Part shown: positions 26,377 through 34,805 of the stretch, piece by piece | How the letters are laid out: each line of letters opens with the position of its first letter | Numbering within the stretch: position 1 is the stretch's first letter | Assembly: GCF_021390475.1 (NCBI RefSeq) | Contig: NZ_JAJUWS010000033.1 | Coordinates: 1 to 64,000, forward strand | DNA from: Streptomyces sp. ST2-7A | GTDB lineage: Bacteria > Actinomycetota > Actinomycetes > Streptomycetales > Streptomycetaceae | Direction of reading: 5' to 3' | Length of the DNA stretch: 64,000 bases | The notes under the pieces: generated by a model | What the model was told of the DNA's origin: nothing | The model's database searches: none | What the model saw: the letters and a program-made list of their open reading frames with translations, nothing else | Position numbers and translations under genes: made by a program

Positions 26377-28457
26377 CGCGGCTCCCCTCCCCCCGCGGGT
26401 TCCGTTCCGCCGCCGAGGACATCCGCCCCGCTCGGCAGCGGGATCAGACCGTTCATCGCCAGCAGTGAGACCAACGGCCCCAGGACCCTGCGGGCCTCGG
26501 CGCCGGCCGGGTACCGTCCGGCGTCGTCCCGGGCCCCGGTCGCGGAGGCGACGTGCAGGGTGCAGCGGCGGATCGTGTCGAAGGGACTCAGCCACGCCTG
26601 GCCGGCGTGTCGGCGCAGGAAGCCGTACACGTCCCCGCTCTCCTCCCGGATCAGGTCGGGGTCCAGGCCGGTGGGCTCCGGTTCTGCCCACCACCGGTCG
26701 ACGGGTGGGTGGAATCGCAGGAGGTCCGCCTTGCCGACCACCATCGCCGCCGTGATGTCGCTGTACGGGCCGTTCCGGGGAAGTCGGTCCAGGACGGTGG
26801 CGAAGGCCGGGTCCCCGTTCGGGTTCACTTCCAGGTTCATCGGTTTCCGCAGGTGGTCCAGGTGGGGCAGGGGCAGGGCCGACAGCGGGTCCACGACGAA
26901 GATCATGGCGTCGACCCCGAGCAGGAACCGCAGGGCCCCGTCGGTCCGCACGAGGTCCTCACCGGCCAGGTCGAAGAAGGCGACCGGCCGGGTCCTCCCC
27001 CCGGCGTCGGTGATCAGCAGGGCCTCCTCGAAACGGGCGAACCCGTTCATCGTCTCGGTGTGTCCCAGCACCCGTCCGGCGCGCAGCGGCTGCACCCGAT
27101 CGCGCACGAACCGCGCGTGCTGTTCCGGGTTGACCGACCGCCAGGTGAGACCGTGGGGTTCGAGGCCGCCGTCGATGATCTCCGCGATAATCCGGGTCAG
27201 CAGGTGGCTCTTGCCGCTGGCGGACGCCCCGACCATCGCCACCGTCAAGGGCCGGCCGTGCACCAGGTGGGGCACGGCGATGAAGTGTTCGGGGGAGCGG
27301 GGATCGGCCGAGCACCGTTGCACCGCGCCCCGCAGGATGTCCTCCCGGCTCAGGACGTTGTCCAACTCGGCCGGGTCCAGGGGTTGGTACTGCTTTCTGC
27401 TGTCGGTGACGAACAGCGCGTGCGGATCGAACCGGATGGTCCGCAGGCAGTGGGGGCAGAGCACCTCCCCGGTCGACTCCCCCGGGGCCCCGCCGTCCTC
27501 CCCCTCCGGCGGTCGCGGGGGTGAGGTGGAGGCGACCCGCCGTTTGAGCCGCAGCGTCTCCTCGAACGCCTGCCGGTGGGGGTGGGGCGCCCCGCCGTCC
27601 CCCGGGGGGCGGACCGGTCTCCGGCCGGCTCCGGGGAACAGGCGGTCGAGCAGTTCCGTCGGAGTGGGGCGGTCCGCCGCCAGGGGCGCGAAGGCGCCCC
27701 GCAGCATCCCGTCGAGCACCCGGTACTCGGCGAGGTCGGGAGGGGGTCCGTCCGGGGGGCCCGGTCGACCCGACGCCATCCGGTAGAGCACCCGGGCGGC
27801 GCTCCAGACCATGTCCCCGACCTCGACGAGCCCCCGCCCGGCACCCTGTTCGGGGGAACGGTAGGGCTTCCGGCCCCACGGACTCCGGGGGCGGCCGACG
27901 GTCTCCGCGCCCTCCAGTCCCCAGAGCTGGACCGACGAGCCGTCCCAGAAGACCGTCGCGGGGGAGATCCCGCGCAGAACCAGCGAGAGATCCTCCAGGA
28001 CACACAGGGCGGACACCAGTCCCCGGGCCAGGGCTCGTTGATCGGTCGCGGACATCACCCGGGTGACCGACAGGAGCGTGCCCCGGGGCGGGGCGTACAG
28101 CAGGAAGGGTTCGCCGGTGTCCGTCTCGTGGCCGAGCGGTTCCGGGAAAAGAGCGGCGTGCTCCGTGCCGGCGAGCGCCCCGTGCAATCCGAGGGCGGCG
28201 CGGATCTCCGTGTCCAGCAGGGCCCGCGTCGCCGAGTCGGACGCCCGTTCGGGGACCGGCCGCACCCGGAGGCAGCGTTGCCTCCCCTCCCCGAGCAGGA
28301 CCGGGCCCACCAGGTGGGGCAGCGAGGGGTCCCGGAGCCGCTCCGGGCCGATCCGGGCGGTGGTGACCCGGCGCCGGCCGGCGGGGTCGGTGAAGGCGAG
28401 GGGGGTCCCCGGCTCGACCTCCCGTCCGGCCGACGGGCGGTGGGGTGTGGTCGTCAC
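26373..28457 (-). CDS. Pseudokinase-GTPase fusion (double-GTPase-2-like) of the conflict operon
   Basis: The 694-residue product has two parts. Residues 1-290 match the layout of a Ser/Thr kinase, with LRGISPATVFWDGSSVQLWGLEG where HRDLKPxN...DFG is expected, then GRKPYRSPEQGAGRG and ADRPTPTELLDRLFP. The catalytic Asp, Asn and DFG are all lost, so it is a pseudokinase. A CPHC pair (about 335) suggests a small zinc motif. The C-terminal GTPase has a P-loop VAMVGASASGKSHLL (about 410), a Walker-B/G3-like VAFFDLAGEDLV and a G4-like VVGKADLLRF. GTG 28457 overlaps the previous stop and ATGA links it to the GAP1 gene. It likely switches the complex by GTP binding. Confidence 0.85.
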   Translation of the reverse strand: MTTTPHRPSAGREVEPGTPLAFTDPAGRRRVTTARIGPERLRDPSLPHLVGPVLLGEGRQRCLRVRPVPERASDSATRALLDTEIRAALGLHGALAGTEHAALFPEPLGHETDTGEPFLLYAPPRGTLLSVTRVMSATDQRALARGLVSALCVLEDLSLVLRGISPATVFWDGSSVQLWGLEGAETVGRPRSPWGRKPYRSPEQGAGRGLVEVGDMVWSAARVLYRMASGRPGPPDGPPPDLAEYRVLDGMLRGAFAPLAADRPTPTELLDRLFPGAGRRPVRPPGDGGAPHPHRQAFEETLRLKRRVASTSPPRPPEGEDGGAPGESTGEVLCPHCLRTIRFDPHALFVTDSRKQYQPLDPAELDNVLSREDILRGAVQRCSADPRSPEHFIAVPHLVHGRPLTVAMVGASASGKSHLLTRIIAEIIDGGLEPHGLTWRSVNPEQHARFVRDRVQPLRAGRVLGHTETMNGFARFEEALLITDAGGRTRPVAFFDLAGEDLVRTDGALRFLLGVDAMIFVVDPLSALPLPHLDHLRKPMNLEVNPNGDPAFATVLDRLPRNGPYSDITAAMVVGKADLLRFHPPVDRWWAEPEPTGLDPDLIREESGDVYGFLRRHAGQAWLSPFDTIRRCTLHVASATGARDDAGRYPAGAEARRVLGPLVSLLAMNGLIPLPSGADVLGGGTEPAGGGEPR

Positions 28458-31201
28458 AGGTCCCCACCGTCCCACCGACCGTCCGGACCGGTGCGACCGG
28501 TGCCGGGGAGGTCGCCGAGCGGGTGGGCCCCGGTGTCCTCGTCCTCACGGCTCTGCACGGTGACGACCGTGCCGAGCCGCAGGGGGGTGAGACGCAGGAT
28601 GCCCGCGTAACGCCCCGAGGAGGTCCACAGGAGGTCACCGGGGAGCGCGGTGCCCCCGGCCGTGGTGCCGGCGAACTCCTCGCGCATCGCCCGTGGGGCG
28701 AACCTGATCCACACCGCCGCCGAGGGGTCCCGGCCGAGCGAGGACAGCTGCTCCGGGGAGGAGAGCTGGACGACGGCCCGACGGTCCGCCTCGGCCCCCA
28801 CCACGTCGGCGACCCTTCCCGGGTCGGTGCCCAGCAGGCGGGCCGAGGCGGGACGCGCCCGGTGCGGGGATCCGAACGGCGGCGGCACCACCACGCCGTT
28901 GTGGCGCAGATGCCGGCGGGCCCGTGCCAGCAACTCCCGGACCCGCTCCTCCGTGCTCCGGACGGCGACCGCGCCGGCGCTGCCGCGCACGACGGCGCCC
29001 CAGTGGGGGGCCAGGGCGAGGAGAACCGCTTGTCGCAGGTCGTCACCGAGCGCGGAGACCAGGTCCGGGCCGCCCTCCCCCGCCTCCCGGTCGAGCCAGT
29101 GCGGGGTGCCGGCCCCCCGGTCCCCCGGGGGGTCTGTCGCGGCTTCCCGGTCGCCGGGGCCACCGGGGCCATCGGGGTCGGGACGGTCCCGGGGCCCGGG
29201 GAGGCCGGGGTCCCCGGACGGCGTCCACGCCTCCGTGGGAGTCTCCCCCCACCGGACTCCCGGCGGCTCGTCCCCGAGGGCGGCGGGGTCCCCGTTGAAC
29301 CGGTGCCGTTCCCCCCACCCCCGCTCTCCCCGCCCCGGGGCCTCCCACTCGTGTGTCGACCAGCCCTGCGCGGCCCAGTCCTCCTCCGCCGGGTCCCCGC
29401 CCGGCTCCGGGGGGAACCACGAGACGACGGGCGACGATCCGTTCCCCTCCGCCGCTCCCCGGGCCAGCCGGACCGGGGACGGGCGCGGCGGCCGGGCCTC
29501 CCGCGCCGCCGCCGAGGCCGTGGCCAGCAGCATCCCGGCGACCGCCCGGGCGGCGTCGGCACAGTCCAGCCGTTCCCCGACGGCCCAGCACTCCCGCGCG
29601 ACCCCGGCGACCCCGGCGTCGGTGTCCTCCAGTTCCCGGCGCAGCCGGGCGATCCCCGCGTGCGCGCCGGAGGAGGCGACCATCGCCCGCCACCAGCGCC
29701 GCACCACCAGCACCATCGTCACGCCCCCCACCACCGCGGCGAGGGCCCCCCACCCGAGCGGGGGCCGGAGCGGGTGCGCCACCGCCACACCGCCGGCCGC
29801 CCCGAGGAAGGCGGCGGCGATCGCGACCGGGGCGCACCGCGCGAACCGGCGGGTCGTGTCCCCCGCCCCCCCGAGGTTCCGGGAGGCGCGGACGCCGGCC
29901 AGCACGGCGATCGCGAACAGCAGCGGGAGCAGGACGGCGAGCGGCGCGTACGGACCGTGCCACAGCGCGCCGAGGAACCCGCCGAGGGCACCGCCGCCGA
30001 TCATCACCGGGGCGACGGGGGCCGGGGCGGCCGCCGCCGGATCGTGGCCCGACCCGTCGCCCGACCGGGCGGCCCGGTCGGGCGACGGGTCGCCAGCGGG
30101 CACCGGGTCCATCCGTCCGGCCAGCACGGTGAGGCACCGGGCGACCGTGCGAAGGGGAGTCCCCCGCTCCAGGAGCCGTTCGGTGAAGTCCCGGAGCGCC
30201 TCCCCCGCCCGGTCCCCCACCCCCTCGGCCGGGGGAACCCGCACCCCGAGGAGGTGCAGCCGGGTGCCCGCCGCGGCCGGTGAGGACTCCACGTCGAGGC
30301 TCTCCCGACGGGCCCGGTCGGCGAGGTCCCGGTACCCGGCCAGTGCCTCGTCGGCCCGCTCCCGGTTCTCCTCCGGCGCCCGGGGGCCCGTGCTCCGCCA
30401 CAGGGCGGAGAGCAAGCGCGCCGCCTCCAGATCCTCCTCCATCACGTCGAGCGCCTCCCGACAGGCGCGATACAGGGTGTCGGCCCGGCCGCCCGGTTCC
30501 CGGTGCGTCCCCTCCCCGCCCACCCGGCGGGTCATCAGGTCCCGCAGGGAGGAGGGTGGTTCGACGCCCTCCCACGGGGATCCCCCCGCGCCCGGTGCGC
30601 CGTCGTCCTCCTCGCCGGCGAAGCGCACGAGGGCATCGCGCCAGGCCCGCTCGCGCACCTCGGGGGAGACGTCCTGCTCGACCAGGCGCACGCCCGGCGA
30701 GGCGACCCCGTCGGGCGTGGCGGCGAGCGCGTCCAACACCTCGGCGAACACGTCGGGGATCGAGAGCAGGTCCACGAGGACGGCCAGCGCCCCCGGGTCG
30801 TCGGGGGCGCCCCGCTCCCGCGGGGTGCGACCGGCCTGCAGGTCGTCCGCCCACACCAGGGCGATGCCGGGGGACCGCAGGACGGACGGGCGGACCAACC
30901 GGTCCCGCCGACGCTCCTCCCCGGCCCCCCGCCCGGTGGGGGCCTCCCCGACGACGAGGACGAGGATCCGGACCTCCTCGGCCTCCGGGTGGGTGGCGAT
31001 CACCTCGTACTGCCGCCGGTGCGCCGACAGGCCCTCCGGGGTGTCCACGACCAGGAAGGCGGTGTCACCGGTGTCCGAGGGGTCGTCCGGCGCCGATCGG
31101 CGGTCGATCTCGGCCCGCAGCGCGGCGTGGTCGAGCAGCCGTTCTCCATCGGAGCGCAGGTCCAGGGGGATGACGGAGCCGACGGTGGGGACGGTCCTCA
31201 T
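28454..31201 (-). CDS. Large polytopic membrane protein of the conflict operon, function unknown
   Basis: The 915-residue product has an N-terminal soluble region (about 1-200: FLVVDTPEGLSAHRRQYEVI, VRILVLVVGEAP) without a P-loop. Four hydrophobic helices at about 400-505 follow (VMIGGGALGGFLGALWHG, LAVLLPLLFAIAVLAGV, AIAAAFLGAAGGVAVA, AAVVGGVTMVLVV). A Trp/Pro/Gly-rich disordered linker (about 570-740) leads to a C-terminal globular domain (about 745-900: LLWTSSGRYAGILRLTPLRLGTVVTV). Start ATG 31201 shares a base with the tubulin-like gene's stop; the in-frame GTG at 31204 is an alternative. I do not recognise the family. Position between the tubulin-like and GTPase genes suggests a membrane platform for both. 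Confidence 0.85.
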   Translation of the reverse strand: MRTVPTVGSVIPLDLRSDGERLLDHAALRAEIDRRSAPDDPSDTGDTAFLVVDTPEGLSAHRRQYEVIATHPEAEEVRILVLVVGEAPTGRGAGEERRRDRLVRPSVLRSPGIALVWADDLQAGRTPRERGAPDDPGALAVLVDLLSIPDVFAEVLDALAATPDGVASPGVRLVEQDVSPEVRERAWRDALVRFAGEEDDGAPGAGGSPWEGVEPPSSLRDLMTRRVGGEGTHREPGGRADTLYRACREALDVMEEDLEAARLLSALWRSTGPRAPEENRERADEALAGYRDLADRARRESLDVESSPAAAGTRLHLLGVRVPPAEGVGDRAGEALRDFTERLLERGTPLRTVARCLTVLAGRMDPVPAGDPSPDRAARSGDGSGHDPAAAAPAPVAPVMIGGGALGGFLGALWHGPYAPLAVLLPLLFAIAVLAGVRASRNLGGAGDTTRRFARCAPVAIAAAFLGAAGGVAVAHPLRPPLGWGALAAVVGGVTMVLVVRRWWRAMVASSGAHAGIARLRRELEDTDAGVAGVARECWAVGERLDCADAARAVAGMLLATASAAAREARPPRPSPVRLARGAAEGNGSSPVVSWFPPEPGGDPAEEDWAAQGWSTHEWEAPGRGERGWGERHRFNGDPAALGDEPPGVRWGETPTEAWTPSGDPGLPGPRDRPDPDGPGGPGDREAATDPPGDRGAGTPHWLDREAGEGGPDLVSALGDDLRQAVLLALAPHWGAVVRGSAGAVAVRSTEERVRELLARARRHLRHNGVVVPPPFGSPHRARPASARLLGTDPGRVADVVGAEADRRAVVQLSSPEQLSSLGRDPSAAVWIRFAPRAMREEFAGTTAGGTALPGDLLWTSSGRYAGILRLTPLRLGTVVTVQSREDEDTGAHPLGDLPGTGRTGPDGRWDGGDL

Positions 31202-34200
31202 CACCGATCACCGCCGGTGCCGGGGGCGCGGTGGTCGTCACCGGAAGGAGACCCCGAGGGGGATCCGGAGGAGAATCCGACGGGGGAGTCCCACCGGTCG
31301 GCCCCGGCGGCGGGGGAGTCCCCGGGGAAGTCCCCAAAGCCGTTCCCGTGGGGACGGTCACGGTCCCCCGGGTGGGGTTCGGCCCGGCCCGGGAAGCCTC
31401 CGGTCCGCGGCGCGGTGCCCCAATCGTCCTCGTCGTCGTCGGGGGCGACCGGCGCGCGGAAGGGCTCCGCGAGCGGGCCCGACAGCGACTCCCCCCGCAC
31501 GTGATCGAGGAGAGTGCGCAGGGTGGGCTGGATCGCGCCCTCCCGCCCGAAGGGGGTGTCCAGCGCGTCCGGCAGCGTCCGGGTCCAGAACTCCCACAGC
31601 GGTGCGATCCAGCGTTCGGTCCGCTCCCCGGACTCCCGCCGGTACCGTTCCAGGAGTTCCACCTGTCGGGGGGCGATCTTCTCCACCAGGTCGAGGAAGA
31701 GGGGGTCGGGTTCGGCGGTGCCGCCGGACAGGGCCGCCGGGCGGACCTCCATCAGCGTGCGGCAGTAGTCCTCGACGGTGCGCTCGTGGTCCACGACGGT
31801 CCAGCGCTCATAGGTGCGCAGCAGGTCGGCCCAGCTCGACACCCCGCCGGAGAACTCCCCCGGACGCAGCGTCACGCTCGGCGCGTCGGGGGCCCGTCCG
31901 GGGTGTAGGCGCAGCCGCACCCGCCTCGGCGAGGCCGGATCGCCGTCCACCACCTCCACCTGGCCGTTCCACATGCAGCACAGCAGGTTGTGCAGGATGA
32001 CGCGACGGTCCTCCTCGGAACTCACCAGCCAGTGGTCGCGGTGGCCGAGCCGCTGTCGCCAGGCGAGCAGGTCCTGGGGCTGCTCCTCCTTCCGGGCCCT
32101 GGCCCAGCGCCGCAGCAGCGTGCGGGCCTCGGGCACCTGGAGCAGCCCCATCTCGCTGCGGAAGAGCACGACGGTGATCGACTCGCTGTCCACCCCCTGA
32201 TAGGTCACCGTCCCGCCGGCCGGCAGCCGCAGCACCTTGCCCAGGTGGTCCTCCACCCGGCCCCGGGAACGGACCCGGGGGTAGGTGACCAGCACCCGCA
32301 GGGGGCCGGTCCCCTCGGGGACGAACCCGACCGGGAGCAGCCCGCTCAGCTTGCGGGAGAACAACTCGAGCGCCTCCCGGGTCACCTTGCCGTCGCTCTC
32401 CGCGTCCCCCGCGGCCGCCGACAGGAGGGTGGCCATCGACGGCAGCAGGGGGCGCTCCTCCCGGTGCTCGCCGCTCTCGACGAAGAGCCGGGTGAGCCGG
32501 CTCTCCACCATCCTCTTCACCTTCGCCACGGCGGCGTTCGGGTCGCGGCGGGCGGCGGCGTGGGCGTCGCGCCAGGCGTTCCCGTCGACCATGGCGAGCA
32601 GGAGCACGCCCTCGCCCTCGTGCTCCTCGACCCCCTCCTGTCGGGCGAGCCTCTTGACCACGTCCTCGTAGAAGTGCGCGAGGTTGCGCTGGGGCGGCAG
32701 CAGGTACGAGACGCCGGTGCGGTCCTCGTACAGCTCACGGCTCTTGCGGGCGGCCGTCCCCCGCTCCCCTTCCGCCCGTTCCAGCAGGGCCCTCGTCAGC
32801 CCCCGGACGTCGACGACGGCCCCCTCGGCCCGCGACCAGCGGCGCCGCTGCTCCCACCAGGCGCGGTGCCACAGGACGCGGGCGCGCCACCGGTACCACT
32901 CGTCCTGTGCCCGCAGGGTCGCCTGCACGTCGTCGTCGCCCCAGCGCACCGGGGCCATCCCGGCCATCGCGCCCCGCAGTCGGGGGATCGTCGGGGGCTG
33001 GGTGGTGATGTCCGGCGGGGCGGGGGGCTCGGCGGCCCGGTTCTCCAACATGCCGAGGAACCCCAGACGCACGATGGCGTTCGCGCTCCCGGGGTCGCCC
33101 CGCAGGACGCGTTCGGCCTGGAAGGGGTCCACCTTCCCGAGGAGTTTCTCCACGGCCGGGCCGGGGGCGAAGCCGTGGACCATCGAGGGGACCTCGCGGT
33201 CGAGCGAGGCACGGAGGTTGTGCAGCGCCCGCTCCATGTCCTCCTGCCGTTCCCGCAGTGCCTGCTCGACGGCCCTGGCACCACGCGGCACCGGGTCGGG
33301 CTCGGGCAGGTCCTCCGGTCGGCGGTGCCAGAGGTCCTCGATGTGGGAGTCGACGAAGAGTTGACGGATCATCTCCCTGGCCTCGTCGACGGGAACGGCG
33401 CGCTGCCGGTCCGACAGTTCCCCCACAGCCTGTGAGAGCAGGCGTCCGGCGACCAGATCGGCCAGCGGCTCGACCGGCACGGTCATGGAGGCGACCAGAC
33501 TGGTGGAGACGCCCTGACGGCCGATGCCCGTGGCCGAGGGCAGGGCGCGGTGCACTCCGCGGTTGATGAAGTTCGCGGCGAAGGTCTGGTGGTCGTCGGT
33601 GCCCGTCGTCTCCCGGCCGCCCGGGGCGTCCGCCCCCAGTTCGGTGCCGATCAGGGACATCACCAGGGAGACGATGGAGCGGCGCAGGTCGTCCGCGCGG
33701 ATTCCGGCCGTCGGGCTGAACAGGAAGGCGGTGGGCAACGCCCCGGTGCCCATCCGGATCGTCGTGGCACCGGGATAGCGGAGGGCGTCGCCGGCACCGT
33801 GCTCCGAGTCGCCGAGTTCGGCGTTCTCCGTCGGCGCGTTCTGGCTGTCCACCAGGCGGAACAGGTCGACGAGCGCCCGGGCGCCGTTGAGCTCCATCTC
33901 CCGTCCGTCGCCGTTGGTCCCGGCGAACGCCGACGGCATCATGACCAGGGGGTAGATCTTGACGCCCTCGAAGTGGCGGAGCCGGAAGGCGTGGTCGATC
34001 AGGTGCAGGTAGTCCAGGAAGATGCCGGCGCCGGTCCCGCCGGCGACGGAGAACGCCACGAAGACGTCGCATCCCGTGGTGTGGCCGCCGCCGAGTTCGC
34101 CCAGGTCTCCGGTGGACCTGGCGATCGTGTCGATCGCGTCGAGCAGGGGCTGCAGGATCGGGTTGAGGCCGTGCCGCAGCGTGGCGAAGAGCGCGGCCCG

Positions 34201-34623
34201 CCCGACGGTGGGCAGCTGACCCGCGCCGTTGCGCAACGGCGTGATCCTCGGCTCCCCCTCGCGGGGCGGGAGCCAGCCGGCGACCTCGTCGCGCAGCCCC
34301 GCCCTCAGCGTCCTGGTCACCTCCGGTGAGCTGTCGAAGTTCGGCAGCAGGTCGTGGGTCGCCCGTGAGGTGGAGGCGTAGGCGGGTCGCAGCGCGGCGT
34401 CCACCGTGAAGCGGGGAAGACGCTGCAAGTCGGTCTCGCTGTAGTCAGCGTACACGAACTGCAGACAGCCGGGCAGTTGGTGGGGCGCGTAGCCGTTCAG
34501 TCGGGTGAGGTCGGTGCCGTCCGGACCGCACAGTTCCGCGCGGAGTCGGTTCTCCAGCTCGGCGCCGATCAGGCCGCCGGTGCCGCCCAGTCCGACGAAC
34601 AGCATCGGTTGGAAGATCTTCAC
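31201..34623 (-). CDS. Giant tubulin-like GTPase (Tubulin_2 type)
   Basis: The 1,140-residue product begins KIFQPMLFVGLGGTGGLIGAELENRLR, a nucleotide-binding Rossmann start. About residue 195 it carries CDVFVAFSVAGGTGAGIFLDYLHLI, the tubulin/FtsZ signature loop (GGTGxG). About 370 residues form the GTPase core and the remaining 770 are helical and unrecognised. Proteins of this class are far longer than FtsZ or CetZ. They are found in actinobacterial operons with vWA proteins and GTPases. GTG 34623 follows GGAGAAACCA; upstream sequence in the same frame is low-complexity and not needed. It would bind GTP and may form filaments or rings at the membrane. The C-terminal 80 residues are acidic, Gly/Pro-rich and disordered. 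Confidence 0.88.
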   Translation of the reverse strand: MKIFQPMLFVGLGGTGGLIGAELENRLRAELCGPDGTDLTRLNGYAPHQLPGCLQFVYADYSETDLQRLPRFTVDAALRPAYASTSRATHDLLPNFDSSPEVTRTLRAGLRDEVAGWLPPREGEPRITPLRNGAGQLPTVGRAALFATLRHGLNPILQPLLDAIDTIARSTGDLGELGGGHTTGCDVFVAFSVAGGTGAGIFLDYLHLIDHAFRLRHFEGVKIYPLVMMPSAFAGTNGDGREMELNGARALVDLFRLVDSQNAPTENAELGDSEHGAGDALRYPGATTIRMGTGALPTAFLFSPTAGIRADDLRRSIVSLVMSLIGTELGADAPGGRETTGTDDHQTFAANFINRGVHRALPSATGIGRQGVSTSLVASMTVPVEPLADLVAGRLLSQAVGELSDRQRAVPVDEAREMIRQLFVDSHIEDLWHRRPEDLPEPDPVPRGARAVEQALRERQEDMERALHNLRASLDREVPSMVHGFAPGPAVEKLLGKVDPFQAERVLRGDPGSANAIVRLGFLGMLENRAAEPPAPPDITTQPPTIPRLRGAMAGMAPVRWGDDDVQATLRAQDEWYRWRARVLWHRAWWEQRRRWSRAEGAVVDVRGLTRALLERAEGERGTAARKSRELYEDRTGVSYLLPPQRNLAHFYEDVVKRLARQEGVEEHEGEGVLLLAMVDGNAWRDAHAAARRDPNAAVAKVKRMVESRLTRLFVESGEHREERPLLPSMATLLSAAAGDAESDGKVTREALELFSRKLSGLLPVGFVPEGTGPLRVLVTYPRVRSRGRVEDHLGKVLRLPAGGTVTYQGVDSESITVVLFRSEMGLLQVPEARTLLRRWARARKEEQPQDLLAWRQRLGHRDHWLVSSEEDRRVILHNLLCCMWNGQVEVVDGDPASPRRVRLRLHPGRAPDAPSVTLRPGEFSGGVSSWADLLRTYERWTVVDHERTVEDYCRTLMEVRPAALSGGTAEPDPLFLDLVEKIAPRQVELLERYRRESGERTERWIAPLWEFWTRTLPDALDTPFGREGAIQPTLRTLLDHVRGESLSGPLAEPFRAPVAPDDDEDDWGTAPRTGGFPGRAEPHPGDRDRPHGNGFGDFPGDSPAAGADRWDSPVGFSSGSPSGSPSGDDHRAPGTGGDR

Positions 34624-34766
34624 TGGTTTCTCCCCCCGGGGTCGGGTCGCCGACCCCGTGATGGTGGTGGTGATGGCGCGGGTCCGGTGCCCGCGTGGCG
34701 CGTCCGTCGCCGGTGCGTGCGGCGGTGGTGGTTCCGCCGGTCGGGGGCCGCCGGGCGGGGCTCCCG

Positions 34767-34800
34767 CCCGGGAGGGCCGGGATGCGCCGGCCCTCCCGGG
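34767..34800. terminator. Hairpin between the vWA and tubulin-like genes (internal terminator or attenuator)
   Basis: CCCGGGAGGGCCGG (34767-34780) is the exact complement of 34787-34800 with a 6-nt loop. It lies 6 bp after the vWA stop and 144 bp before the tubulin-like start. Because the genes on both sides clearly belong together, partial termination to lower downstream expression is more likely than a true operon end. Confidence 0.6.
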
Positions 34801-34805
34801 CGCGG

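Noticed and set aside
28650..32000. Plus-strand open frame of more than 1,100 codons
   Set aside because: It is antisense to the polytopic and tubulin-like genes and reads as Ser/Arg/Pro-rich sequence with no domain pattern or ribosome site.
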